A stretch of DNA of 64,000 bases from Acidobacteriota bacterium (lineage in GTDB: Bacteria > Acidobacteriota > Polarisedimenticolia > J045): positions 1-64,000 of the forward strand of contig JAGOJY010000013.1 in assembly GCA_017994815.1 (NCBI GenBank), written 5' to 3'. How positions within the stretch are numbered: position 1 is the stretch's first letter; each line of letters starts with the position of its first letter. Of the stretch, positions 7,963-18,091 are shown in pieces. A model generated the notes under the pieces. That model was not told the origin of the DNA. It saw only the letters and a program-made list of their open reading frames with translations, and did no database searches. Position numbers and translations under genes: made by a program.

Positions 7963-8014
7963 CGGTTCACGTCGGGAAAGCCCGGGCCGTGCCCGGGCCG
8001 GGGAAGAGCGCGCG

Positions 8015-8215
8015 TCACGCCTGCGCGCGGGGCGCGAACCAGTTCATCTCGCGCTCCATGTCTTCGGACAGCCCGTTGATGACTTCCTCCCAGTCCACCT
8101 CGCCGCGCTCGAGGATCGAGTCGGCGATCCGCCGCGCCGCGTGACGGCCCAGCCGGTCGAGGAAGTCCTCGTTCTCGAGCATCCACTTCTGGAACGATAC
8201 GACGCGAAGTGACAC
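8015..8215 (-). CDS. small unknown protein within the acyl-CoA carboxylase locus
   Basis: 66 residues from a GTG start with GGAGCACG about 6 nt upstream. An upstream in-frame extension to 8296 is possible but reads into an AT-rich leader. The protein is highly charged and predicted mostly helical: FQKWMLENEDFLDRLG, then IADSILERGEVDWEEVI, then SEDMEREMNWF. It has no membrane segment and no motif I recognise. It sits between the carboxyltransferase and BCCP genes. Actinobacterial acyl-CoA carboxylases have a small epsilon subunit at a comparable place, so a subunit role is a reasonable guess, but no sequence similarity to epsilon can be claimed. Confidence 0.65.
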   Translation of the reverse strand: MSLRVVSFQKWMLENEDFLDRLGRHAARRIADSILERGEVDWEEVINGLSEDMEREMNWFAPRAQA

Positions 8216-8386
8216 CGTCGTGCTCCACTGGTCGCGCGATTGCGGACGCGACCTGGATGACAACGCTAGCAGAAAAAGACGGTGGGCGCGCCACAAAAGC
8301 CATGTTCGAATTCGTGTAGTTTGTTCGGAGTTCTCGTGCTGTCGAAACGTTGACGGCCGTTCGTGATCGATCGTGAGGCGCTCGCA
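8216..8386. other. AT-richer gap between carboxyltransferase and small gene
   Basis: 171 nt, clearly less GC-rich than its surroundings, especially 8265-8370. It contains TTCGAATTCG near 8304 but no confirmed gene. It probably carries an extra promoter for the small protein and BCCP; no canonical -35/-10 pair stands out. Confidence 0.4.
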
Positions 8387-10114
<1,728 letters not shown>

Positions 10115-10176
10115 CAGGCGACCTCCCGGCGCCCGCCCCGGGCTGGCGCGGCGGACGCCTCCAGTATCAGGTGCGG

Positions 10177-11535
10177 TCAGCTTTCCAGCACGGAGCGGTC
10201 GCTCAGAAGCGACGTGTCGTAGTCGCCCGAGGCGAACCCCGGGTGGGCCAGGATCTTCAGGTGGGCCGGGATCGTCGTCGGCACGCCCTCGACCCGCGCG
10301 GTGGCGAGGCACCTCCGCAACGTTTCGATCGCGTCCCCCCGTGTCCGGCCGTGCGCGATGACCTTGGCCACCAGCGAGTCGTAGAACGGCGGCACCTCGG
10401 CCGGCGGCTCGATGTGCGTGTCGATGCGGACGCGGCCCGGGCCGAGGTCGGCCGGGAACTCGAAGCGCGCGATCCGCCCCGGCGCCGGCTGGAAGTCCCG
10501 CGCCGGGTCCTCCGCGTTGATCCGCGCCTCGATCGCGTGCCCGTCCCACGCGACGTCGCCCGTCGCGATCCCCAGCCGCTCGCCCGCCGCGACGCGGAGC
10601 TGGTGCTCGACGATGTCGATCCCGGTCGTCATCTCGGTGACCGGGTGCTCCACCTGCAGGCGGGTGTTCATCTCCATGAAGTACAGCGCGCCGCCGGCGT
10701 CGCGCAGGAACTCCATCGTGCCCGCGCCCTGGTAGCCCAGCGCCGCGAGCGCGTGGACGATGCGCGCGCCCAGTTCCTCGCGCGTGCGCGGGTCGAGCAC
10801 CGGGCTCGGGGCTTCCTCGACCAGCTTCTGGTGCCGGCGCTGCACGGAGCACTCGCGCTCGCCGAGGTGCACGGCGTTGCCGAAGCCGTCGCCGAGCACC
10901 TGGAACTCGATGTGCCGCCCGCGCTCGATGTACTTCTCCATGTACAGCGACGGGTCGCCGAACGACGCCCCGGCCTCGCGGCCGGCGTCCGCGAACGCCC
11001 GCGCCAGTTCGTCGGCGGAGCGCACCACGCGCATCCCGCGCCCGCCGCCGCCGGCCGAGGCCTTGAGCAGCACCGGGAAACCGATCCCGGCGGCGCGCTC
11101 GACCGCCTCGCCGGCGTCGCGCAGCACGCCCTCGGAGCCGGGGATCGTCGGCAGGCCGAGCCCGGCGACCGTCTCGCGCGCCAGCGCCTTGTCGCCCATC
11201 AGCCGGATCGCGCGCGGCGTCGGGCCGACCCAGGCGATCCGCAGCTGGCTCACGCGGGTCGCGAACAGCGCGTTCTCCGCGAGGAAGCCCCAGCCGGGGT
11301 GGATCGCCTGGCAGTCCTGCTGGATGGCGGCCTGCAGGATCGCCTCCTGGTCGAGGTACGAGCGCCCGGGGTGCGCCGGCCCGATGCAGACCGCGGCCTC
11401 GAAGTGGGCCAGCCACGGCGCGCCGGCGTCGGCCTCGCTGTAGACCGCGACCGGCTTCACGCCCAGCCGGCGGCAGGTGCGGGCGATGCGGACCGCGACC
11501 TCGCCGCGGTTGGCCACGAGCAATCTGCGAAACAT
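10177..11535 (-). CDS. accC: biotin carboxylase subunit of acyl-CoA carboxylase
   Basis: 452 residues, the size of AccC; carboxylates biotin with ATP and bicarbonate. It has the biotin carboxylase opening [15 protein letters not shown] and the ATP-grasp glycine loop [10 protein letters not shown]. The core is [18 protein letters not shown], with the catalytic Arg and ATP/Mg ligands. The ATG at 11535 fits the family start exactly. A perfect TATAAT lies 6 nt before it and there is no SD, so translation is probably leaderless; an in-frame extension to 11622 is therefore rejected. It leads a run with the carboxyltransferase gene (62 nt gap), a small protein and BCCP. Confidence 0.93.
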   Translation of the reverse strand: MFRRLLVANRGEVAVRIARTCRRLGVKPVAVYSEADAGAPWLAHFEAAVCIGPAHPGRSYLDQEAILQAAIQQDCQAIHPGWGFLAENALFATRVSQLRIAWVGPTPRAIRLMGDKALARETVAGLGLPTIPGSEGVLRDAGEAVERAAGIGFPVLLKASAGGGGRGMRVVRSADELARAFADAGREAGASFGDPSLYMEKYIERGRHIEFQVLGDGFGNAVHLGERECSVQRRHQKLVEEAPSPVLDPRTREELGARIVHALAALGYQGAGTMEFLRDAGGALYFMEMNTRLQVEHPVTEMTTGIDIVEHQLRVAAGERLGIATGDVAWDGHAIEARINAEDPARDFQPAPGRIARFEFPADLGPGRVRIDTHIEPPAEVPPFYDSLVAKVIAHGRTRGDAIETLRRCLATARVEGVPTTIPAHLKILAHPGFASGDYDTSLLSDRSVLES

Positions 11536-11541
11536 GCGCGG

Positions 11542-11547
11542 ATTATA
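11542..11547 (-). promoter_or_regulatory. TATAAT box 6 nt before accC start
   Basis: Minus-strand TATAAT-CCGCGC-ATG. With usual -10 to +1 spacing, transcription would start on the start codon. This is the clearest leaderless candidate in the window. Confidence 0.6.
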
Positions 11548-11624
11548 GAGATCGCCGCAGCCGGTTACCGCAAACCGATCCCCCGGCACGTGTTTCGCGG
11601 TAGCTTTCCGGTCGAGAGGCACCG

Positions 11625-12056
11625 ATGAGATACCTTCCCTTGATCGTCGCGATCGCGGCGGCCGTCCCGGCGCTCGCGGGAGGCCCGAGCGAGGACGGGC
11701 TCGGGGTCACCGTGGGCTGCGCGCCGGAGATCCGGCGCGCCTCCGTCGCCGATCCCGACCTCGTTCCCCTCGATCCGCAGCAGCACGAACTCGGCGACCG
11801 GCTCCTCACCATCGCGGTGGTCGGCGGCACCATCGTCCCGGGAGTCGGGCCGGTGGACGCCGCCGGGCCGGTGAATGCCGCGCCGGTCGCGGCGTTCCCG
11901 TTCCGCGCGATCCCGGTCGGCAACTCGGTCTGCCTGTACGGCGTCTGCCCCGGCGGCTGCGGGCCGCTGGACTTCGCCTGCCGCGCCGGCGCCGCGCCGA
12001 AGTCCGGCCAGCCGACCCGCGTGCCGGCCCGGCCGTTCCGCGCCCCGGCGCGCTGA
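11625..12056 (+). CDS. small secreted protein, Cys/Pro-rich C-terminus
   Basis: 143 residues with a clean Sec signal peptide (MRYLPLIVAIAAAVPALAG). The start ATG has GAGAGGCACC upstream. The mature part has four Cys in its second half (CLYGVCPGGCGPLDFAC), which may form disulfides, and an Arg/Pro-rich tail. No family is recognised. It lies alone on the plus strand between accC (divergent) and nadE (convergent, 2 nt apart). The GC-rich tail could partly be chance, so it is a likely but not certain gene. Confidence 0.6.
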   Translation: MRYLPLIVAIAAAVPALAGGPSEDGLGVTVGCAPEIRRASVADPDLVPLDPQQHELGDRLLTIAVVGGTIVPGVGPVDAAGPVNAAPVAAFPFRAIPVGNSVCLYGVCPGGCGPLDFACRAGAAPKSGQPTRVPARPFRAPAR

Positions 12057-12058
12057 CG

Positions 12059-13018
12059 CTACCGCGGGGCGGGCGGCAGCGCGCGCAGGTGCGCGGTCGC
12101 GCGGTTCTTCGTCGTGAAGTCGCGGTACGCGCGCAGCGCCGCGGCCTCGTCGATCCCGGTCACGCACGCCGCCTCGGCCGCCGGCACGTCGTGCTCCCAC
12201 GCGTACAGCAAGAGGTCCTTGTCGAACGGGATGCGGAAGAAGAACTCCTGGTCGCTGACCGGCAGGCTGAAGGTGTCGGGGCTCGGTGTGCGCTCGATGA
12301 TCTCGCGGGTGACGTCGAGATGCCGCGCGAGCTGGTAGACCTGGTCCTTGTACAGGTGTGCGAGCGGCTCGACGTCGCTGCCGCCGTCGCCGTAGCGGCA
12401 GAAGTCGCCCAGCACCAGTTCGGTGCGGTTCGTCGTCCCGCCGACGAGGTAGTTCCGCCGCTCGGCCTCGTGGTACAGGTGCAGCATCCGCGAGCGGATC
12501 TTGATGTTGGCGAACGCGGTGAGCTTGTGGAACTCGTCGATGCCGAGCCGCCGCGTCGCGGTCCCGCCGTCCGGCAGGCGGACCTGCAGCAGGTAGAAGC
12601 TGAACGCGTCGCGCTCCAAGAGGTCCGCGGGCAAGACGATGTTGTAGGCGGAGCCCGGCACGGCCTCGGGCACCAGCGCCCGCAGGTACGCGTCGCGCTC
12701 GGCGTAGCGCTCGACGCTGTCCACCGTGGGCGTGATGTCGATCTCGCGGTGCTCGACGCCGAGCGCGCGGGCGTGGGCGGCGGCGAAGCGGCTGCTCACC
12801 GGATTGGACTCGCGCTCGGGCAGGATCAGCCCGACCACGTGCTCGGCGCCGACCGCGCGCACCGACAGCGCGAGCGTGAGCGCGGAGTCGATGCCGCCGC
12901 TCAGCCCGACCACGACGCCCTTCCGGCGCAGGGCCCGCGCCTGCTCGGCGATCCACCGCGCCACGCGGTCCGCTTCGGCGGCTGGGTCGATCTGCAACAC
13001 GTTGCGGTGGAAGGCCAT
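12059..13018 (-). CDS. nadE: NAD(+) synthase, ammonia-dependent type
   Basis: 319 residues; converts deamido-NAD to NAD with ATP. The PP-loop is SGGIDS at residues 40-45. FANIKIRSRM, GTTNRTELVLGDFCRYGDGGSD and AHLYKDQVYQLAR are the conserved deamido-NAD and ATP contacts. There is no N-terminal nitrilase (glutaminase) domain, so ammonia must come from elsewhere. It is about 45 residues longer than the usual 270-275; the extra material surrounds residues 108-145 (SAYNIVLPADLLERDAF and following). GGAGACGC lies just before the ATG. With pncA at 579 it completes two NAD-salvage steps in this window. Confidence 0.9.
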   Translation of the reverse strand: MAFHRNVLQIDPAAEADRVARWIAEQARALRRKGVVVGLSGGIDSALTLALSVRAVGAEHVVGLILPERESNPVSSRFAAAHARALGVEHREIDITPTVDSVERYAERDAYLRALVPEAVPGSAYNIVLPADLLERDAFSFYLLQVRLPDGGTATRRLGIDEFHKLTAFANIKIRSRMLHLYHEAERRNYLVGGTTNRTELVLGDFCRYGDGGSDVEPLAHLYKDQVYQLARHLDVTREIIERTPSPDTFSLPVSDQEFFFRIPFDKDLLLYAWEHDVPAAEAACVTGIDEAAALRAYRDFTTKNRATAHLRALPPAPR

Positions 13019-13172
13019 GCGCGTCTCCGATCGGTGCGAACGTAAGCGGGCGCCGCGCGCCGGTCAATCGCCGCCACGGCGCGGAGCAACCCCGTCCGCC
13101 CGCCGTTCGTTACAGAGGAGACGGCGACGGCGTACCGGGGTGAGGGTGCCGTCCGGCCGGCCGGAGGGACCG

Positions 13173-15452
13173 ATGCGACCCACCCCCGAGCGCGCGCGCC
13201 GGGCCTGCGCCTTCGTCGTGCTGGTGGGGGCCGTCGGCCTCGCCCTCGCCGGCCCGCCGGCGACCTCGCCCGGGCCGGCGCCCCGCGTCCCGAACGAACA
13301 CCGGATCCCGCGCGCCGCCGGCCCGATCACCGTGGACGGCGTGCTGGACGAACCGGCGTGGTCCGGTGCGCTCGCGCTGCCGATCGCCTACGAGGTGCGC
13401 CAGAGCGAGAACGGCCCCACGCCGGTCGTGACCCGCGTGCTGCTGATGTTCGACGACGACAACCTCTACGCCGCGTTCCGGGCCGAGGACCCGGAGCCGG
13501 CGCGCATCCGCGCGCACTTCACCGACCGCGACCGCGCGTACGAGGACGACTTCGTCGGCCTCGCGCTCGACACCTTCGACGACGCGCGGCGCGGCGTCGA
13601 GTTCTTCGTCAACCCGCTCGGCGTGCAGTCCGACCTCGTCATCACGAACGCCACCGGCAACGAAGACGACACCTGGGACGCGATCTGGGACTCCGCCGGG
13701 CGGATCACCGAGTCGGGCTACGACGTCGAGATCGCGATCCCGTTCTCCTCGCTGCGGTTCCACCCCGGCGCGGGCACGAAGCGCTGGGGCGTGGACGCGT
13801 TCCGGGTCTACCCGCGCGAGAAGAGCTACCAGGCCGGCCTCGTCCCGCGCGACCGCAACCGTGACTGCTACCAGTGCCAGTTCGACAAGCTGGTCGGCTT
13901 CGAGGGCGCGACGCCCGGCCGGAACATCGAGATCACGCCGACCATCGTCGCCTCGGCCAGCCGCGAGTTCGACGGCGAGCTCGGCCGGCTCGGCGAGCGC
14001 GACGACGACCTGGAACCGGGCGTCACCGCGCGCTGGGGCCTCACGCCGAACCTGACGCTGCAGGGCACGCTCAACCCGGACTTCTCGCAGGTCGAGGCCG
14101 ACGCGCTGCAGCTCGCGGTCAACGAGCAGTTCGCGCTGTTCTACCCGGAGAAGCGGCCGTTCTTCCTCGAGGGGGCCGACTACTACGCGACGCCCCTCGA
14201 CCCGGTCTACACGCGCACCGTGACCGATCCCGACGCCGGGTTCAAGCTCAACGGCAAGGTCGGCCCGAATGCGATCGGCGCGTTCGTCGCCCGCGACGAC
14301 GTCACGAACCTCCTGTTCCCCGGCCCGCAGGGCTCCGCGAGCACGCTCCTGGACCAACAGGCCGATGCCGGCGTGCTGCGCTACCGGCGCGACGTCGGCC
14401 GCGGCTCGACCGTCGGCGTCCTCGGCACCGGCCGCCGCGGCGACGGCTACGAGAACTACGTCGCGGGCGCCGATGCCGACCTGCGCTTCGACGAGCGCAG
14501 CAGCCTGCAGTTGCAGTGGCTCGGGTCGTCCACGCGCTACCCGCGCGAGATCGTCGCCGAGTTCGGGCAGCCGGACGGGCGCTTCGACGACGACGCGCTC
14601 TACGCGCGCTACCTGTACCAGCAGCGCAAGGCCGAGATCTACGCCGAGTACCTCGACGTCGGCCCGCGCTTCCGCGCCGACCTCGGCTTCCTGCCACAGG
14701 CCGACTGGCGCCGCGCGACGGCCGGCGGTTCGCGGATCTGGCGCGGCACCGCCGACACCTGGTACTCGTCGATCATCCTCGGCAGCGACTGGGACCGCAG
14801 CGAGCAGCACGACGGCACGCTGATCGAGGAGGAGTTGGAGGCGTGGTTCGAGTTCAGCGGCCCGCGGCAGTCGCTGGTCTCGCTCGACGCCGGCGTGCGC
14901 GACCGGCAGTTCGGCGGCGTCACCTTCGACCAGCAGTTCGTCAACCTGACGACCGAGGTCACGCCGTTCGGCGGGCTGAACCTGCGGCTGTTCGTCAACG
15001 CCGCGGACGACATCGACTTCGAGGGCGCGAGCCTCGGGCTGGGGGTGCGCGACGGCAACCGCCTGCGGATGGAACCGTCGCTCACCTGGTACGCCGGGCG
15101 GCACCTGACCACGCAACTCGCGCACATCTACCGCGACCTGCGGCTGCCCGAGGGCTGGCTCTTCCGCGCCAACCTGACCGAGCTGCGGCTGGTTTACCAG
15201 TTCTCGCGGCGCACGTTCGTGCGGGCGATCGTCCAGCGGACCGACATCGCCAACCACGCGCGCCTGTACGAGGACCTGCTCCCGCGCCGGACCCGCAACA
15301 CCGACGGGCAGTTCCTGTTCTCGTACAAGATCAACCCGGTCACGGCCCTGTACGTCGGCTACAACGGCAGCTACTTCCGGCTCGACGACGAGCCGACGGA
15401 CCCGGTCGCGCGCACGCTGTTCGTCAAGCTCGGCTACGCCTTCGTGCTTTGA
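13173..15452 (+). CDS. DUF5916 family outer-membrane-type protein with CBM9-like domain
   Basis: 759 residues with a signal peptide ending near LALAGPP. The N-terminal domain (about 45-240) begins ITVDGVLDEPAWSGA and includes MFDDDNLYAAFRAEDP and AIWDSAGRITESGYDVEIAIPF, the fold of family 9 carbohydrate-binding-like domains. The long C-terminal part includes LNPDFSQVEADALQ and FYPEKRPFFLEGADYY, the hallmark of DUF5916. It then runs as alternating beta strands to a terminal LGYAFVL, ending in an aromatic-hydrophobic pattern like outer-membrane barrels. The ATG is fixed by CGGAGGG. Function unknown; these proteins are often linked to surface substrate uptake, which is inference. Confidence 0.88.
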   Translation: MRPTPERARRACAFVVLVGAVGLALAGPPATSPGPAPRVPNEHRIPRAAGPITVDGVLDEPAWSGALALPIAYEVRQSENGPTPVVTRVLLMFDDDNLYAAFRAEDPEPARIRAHFTDRDRAYEDDFVGLALDTFDDARRGVEFFVNPLGVQSDLVITNATGNEDDTWDAIWDSAGRITESGYDVEIAIPFSSLRFHPGAGTKRWGVDAFRVYPREKSYQAGLVPRDRNRDCYQCQFDKLVGFEGATPGRNIEITPTIVASASREFDGELGRLGERDDDLEPGVTARWGLTPNLTLQGTLNPDFSQVEADALQLAVNEQFALFYPEKRPFFLEGADYYATPLDPVYTRTVTDPDAGFKLNGKVGPNAIGAFVARDDVTNLLFPGPQGSASTLLDQQADAGVLRYRRDVGRGSTVGVLGTGRRGDGYENYVAGADADLRFDERSSLQLQWLGSSTRYPREIVAEFGQPDGRFDDDALYARYLYQQRKAEIYAEYLDVGPRFRADLGFLPQADWRRATAGGSRIWRGTADTWYSSIILGSDWDRSEQHDGTLIEEELEAWFEFSGPRQSLVSLDAGVRDRQFGGVTFDQQFVNLTTEVTPFGGLNLRLFVNAADDIDFEGASLGLGVRDGNRLRMEPSLTWYAGRHLTTQLAHIYRDLRLPEGWLFRANLTELRLVYQFSRRTFVRAIVQRTDIANHARLYEDLLPRRTRNTDGQFLFSYKINPVTALYVGYNGSYFRLDDEPTDPVARTLFVKLGYAFVL

Positions 15453-15479
15453 CGCTCGGACGCTCGGACAGGCTCCCAA

Positions 15480-16139
15480 TCAGTCCGCGCAGGCCTCGAG
15501 GTCGACGTCGGTGAGCCCCGCGGGCGCGCAGGCGCCCGCGAGCAGTTTCTCGAGGCGGCGCACGCGCTCGGCGTTCTCCCGCGGGTGACGCACGGGATCG
15601 AGCATGTTGGGTGCCGGCAGCATCGCCACGAGCCCGAGGAACTCACGGTCGTCCAGCTCGCCCAGCTCCTTGCCGAACCAGCGCCGCGCGCCTTCCGGGA
15701 ATCCGTTGACCGGTCCTGCGGGGGATTCGCCCAGGTAGGCCGTCGCCAGGAACGCGCGCAGGATGTCGCGCTTGGCGACGACGCCGTTCAGCGCGAAGCG
15801 CGTCAGCGCCATCAGCTCGAGCTTCGCCAGCCCGGGCGTGTAACGCTCGAAGAAGATGCGCTTGCCAAGACCTTGCGAGACCGTCGTCAGCCCGGCTCCC
15901 GGTGTGGCGAGATCGATCCCGTTGTTGCTCCAGAACGTCGGGTCTTCGACGCGCAACAGCATGCCGATGCGGTGTCCGGGAATCGCGTCGATCGTCGGGT
16001 CGATCTCGCCGAGGATCGCCTGGACCGCGCGCGGCGCGTGACGGCGCTCTTGCGCCACGCGCCAGCCGAGGTAGGCGGCATAGCCGGCCGCGAGCGCTAC
16101 CGCCGCGCCCGCAATGATGCGCGCCAGCTTCCGGAGCAT
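15480..16139 (-). CDS. divergent glycosyltransferase-51 (transglycosylase-like) protein
   Basis: 219 residues: one N-terminal membrane anchor (about 8-27) and a single domain resembling monofunctional peptidoglycan transglycosylases. Family-like positions are RVEDPTFWSNNGIDL (catalytic Glu region), LTTVSQGLGKRIFFE (in place of STITQQL.KN.F), KLELMALTRFALN with the second Glu, YLGES, and LVAMLPAPNMLDPVRHP. Several usual residues are altered, so activity is uncertain. Its ATG overlaps the TGA of epmA (TGATG), so it is translated in step with the EF-P lysylation gene, an unusual pairing. It faces the DUF5916 gene, with 27 nt between them. Confidence 0.72.
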   Translation of the reverse strand: MLRKLARIIAGAAVALAAGYAAYLGWRVAQERRHAPRAVQAILGEIDPTIDAIPGHRIGMLLRVEDPTFWSNNGIDLATPGAGLTTVSQGLGKRIFFERYTPGLAKLELMALTRFALNGVVAKRDILRAFLATAYLGESPAGPVNGFPEGARRWFGKELGELDDREFLGLVAMLPAPNMLDPVRHPRENAERVRRLEKLLAGACAPAGLTDVDLEACAD

Positions 16140-17374
16140 CAGACCTCGCCGGGGAAGGCGACCGCGTCGCGCGCGCCCGGCAGACCGAGCACGAGCGCGA
16201 CGAGCCGGTCCACGCCGAGCGCGATCCCGGCGGCCGGCGGGTGGCCCCACTCCAGCGCGGCAAGGAACGCCTCGTCCAACTCCGGGACCGCCAGCCCCGA
16301 CCGGCGCCGCAGCTCCTGGTCCGCGAGGTGCCGGCGACGCTGCTCGTCGGGGTCGGTCAGCTCGTCGAAGGCGTTCGCCAGCTCGACCCCGGCCGCGTAG
16401 ACCTCGAAGCGCAGGGCGACCGGCCACTCGGCGTCCGCCCGCACGCGCGCCAGCGCGGCCTGCGTCGCGGGGTACTCGGACAGGATGGTGACGCGCCCGC
16501 GGCCGAGGCGCGGCTCGACGTCCTGCAGGAACAGCCGGAAGAAGATGTCGTCCCAGCTGTCACCGGCATCGACGGAGATCCCGCGTGCCACCGCCGCCCG
16601 CGCCAGCTCGTCGCGGCCGCGGTGCCGCGCCAGGTCGAGCCCGAGGTGGCGCTGGAACGCCTCGCGCACCGTGAGCCGTTCGGGAGCGGCCGACAGGTCG
16701 CAGCCCTCCACGCGCGCGGGGTCGCGGCCGGCGGCGAGCGCGCAGCACGGCAGCAACGCGGCGACGTCCGCCGCGATCGCGTCGAGCCCCTCGTGCGCGC
16801 GGTACCACTCCAGCATCGTGAACTCGGTCGTGTGCGCGGGGCCGCGCTCGTCGTCGCGGAACACGCGCGCCAGCTCGAAGACGCGCTCGGCCCCGGCGGC
16901 GAGCAGGCGCTTGAGGTGCAGCTCGGGGCTGGTGATCAGCCAGCGGCCGTGCCCCGCGGGAAAGGGGACCAGGTGCGGTTCCATCCCCGGGCAGACGACG
17001 CGCGCCGGCGTCTCGACCTCCAGGAAGCCGCGTTCGCGCAGCAGCGCGCGGATCCCCGCGACGATCTCCGCCCGGTCGGCGAGCGTCCCGAGGCGCCGGC
17101 CGAGATCGCGGTCCTGGTCGGCGGCGGGCCCGCGGCTCCGCGCGAGCACCACCACGCCGGCGAGCTTCCCGCCGGGCGCGAGAATTCCGGCGACGATGTC
17201 GCCGTGCGCAACACCGGGCACCGGCGCGACGGGCGTTTCGGCGGAAGCATCCGCGAGGCTGAAGGCGCCATTCTCGACGCGAACGCGGCCCGCGACCGGG
17301 ACAGCCGGCGCACCCGCGCGCAGGCGCGCGAGCGCCGCGCGGATCGGCACCCGGGATGTGTTCCGCTCGCCCAT
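16139..17374 (-). CDS. epmA: EF-P (R)-beta-lysine ligase with N-terminal extension
   Basis: 411 residues. The class II lysyl-tRNA-synthetase-like core attaches beta-lysine to EF-P. Motif 2 is FELARVFRDDERG followed by HTTEFTMLEW, and motif 3 is GIALGVDRLVALVLG. The amino-acid pocket GVELANAFDELTDP is that of EpmA/GenX. The E. coli enzyme is about 325 residues. Here about 85 extra N-terminal residues (VAGRVRVENGAFSLAD and on) look like a small beta domain, perhaps a reduced OB fold, which EpmA normally lacks. Its substrate EF-P is 65 nt upstream on the same strand, and the aminomutase epmB is divergent next to EF-P. The gene ends in a TGATG overlap with a GT51-like gene. Confidence 0.9.
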   Translation of the reverse strand: MGERNTSRVPIRAALARLRAGAPAVPVAGRVRVENGAFSLADASAETPVAPVPGVAHGDIVAGILAPGGKLAGVVVLARSRGPAADQDRDLGRRLGTLADRAEIVAGIRALLRERGFLEVETPARVVCPGMEPHLVPFPAGHGRWLITSPELHLKRLLAAGAERVFELARVFRDDERGPAHTTEFTMLEWYRAHEGLDAIAADVAALLPCCALAAGRDPARVEGCDLSAAPERLTVREAFQRHLGLDLARHRGRDELARAAVARGISVDAGDSWDDIFFRLFLQDVEPRLGRGRVTILSEYPATQAALARVRADAEWPVALRFEVYAAGVELANAFDELTDPDEQRRRHLADQELRRRSGLAVPELDEAFLAALEWGHPPAAGIALGVDRLVALVLGLPGARDAVAFPGEV

Positions 17375-17439
17375 GACTCGACAGAGTAGGGAACAGTCCA
17401 GTCTGACCGCGACGAAGGCGCCAGGCCGGACCGTCGCCG

Positions 17440-18000
17440 TCAGCGTTTCACGCGCTCGACGTACTCGCCGGTGCGCGTGTCGATGCGGATGCGCTCGCCG
17501 TTGTCCACGAACATCGGCACCATCACCTTGGCCCCGGTGGCCATCAGCGCCTGCTTCATCGCGTTCGTCTTGGTGTCGCCGCGCACCGCCGGCTCGCAGT
17601 CCACGATGTCGATCTCGACGAAGTTCGGCAGGTCGATCGAGATCGGCCGGCCGTTGTGGAACAGCATGCTGACCTCGAGGTTCTCGGTCAGCCACTGGCC
17701 CAGGTCGCCGACCTGGCTCTCGTTCAGCGCGATCTGTTCGTAGGTCGAGGTGTCCATGAAGTGGTATTGGTCGTCGTGGTACATGAACTGCATCGGGCGC
17801 TCCTCGAGGTGCGCCTCGTCGATGCGTTCCCCGGAGCGCCAGGTCCTTTCGACCACGTACCCGGTCACGAGGCTCTTGAGCTTGCAGCGGGTGAAGGCGT
17901 TGCCCTTGCCCGGCTTGACGAACTGGGCTTCGACGACGATGTAGGGCTCGCCCTCGAGCTCGACCTTCGTGCCCTTGCGCAGATTGCTGGTTTCGTACAC
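17440..18000 (-). CDS. efp: translation elongation factor P
   Basis: 186 residues; relieves ribosome stalling at polyproline. The KOW-like N-domain carries the tip loop VKPGKGNAF with the modifiable Lys32. The two OB domains follow (for example ERTWRSGERID and TSTYEQIALN). The GTG at 18000 is chosen because AGGTGGGAAC precedes it and it matches the family N-terminus (MYETSNLRKG); longer readings to 18117 lack support. A Lys at the tip together with epmA and epmB either side says this EF-P is beta-lysylated. epmC, the hydroxylase, is not seen here. A TATAAT box lies 64 nt upstream. Confidence 0.97.
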   Translation of the reverse strand: MYETSNLRKGTKVELEGEPYIVVEAQFVKPGKGNAFTRCKLKSLVTGYVVERTWRSGERIDEAHLEERPMQFMYHDDQYHFMDTSTYEQIALNESQVGDLGQWLTENLEVSMLFHNGRPISIDLPNFVEIDIVDCEPAVRGDTKTNAMKQALMATGAKVMVPMFVDNGERIRIDTRTGEYVERVKR

Positions 18001-18064
18001 GTTCCCACCTCTGCCGACCTTCGCCGGCGCGGCCGCAACCCTCGCCGGCGGCGGCAAAGCGCGC

Positions 18065-18070
18065 ATTATA
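18065..18070 (-). promoter_or_regulatory. TATAAT box between efp and epmB, possibly bidirectional
   Basis: Minus-strand TATAAT followed by GCGCGC, 64 nt before the efp GTG. The same bases read ATTATAGG on the plus strand, 22 nt before the TTG proposed for epmB, so one AT patch could serve both directions. -35 elements are not obvious. Confidence 0.5.
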
Positions 18071-18091
18071 GGCGCTTCGAGGACGACGCTC

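Noticed and set aside
8295-8330. tRNA-like GTTCGAATTC in the AT-richer gap.
   Set aside because: No acceptor stem, D-arm or anticodon arm can be drawn around it; no tRNA was seen anywhere in the window.
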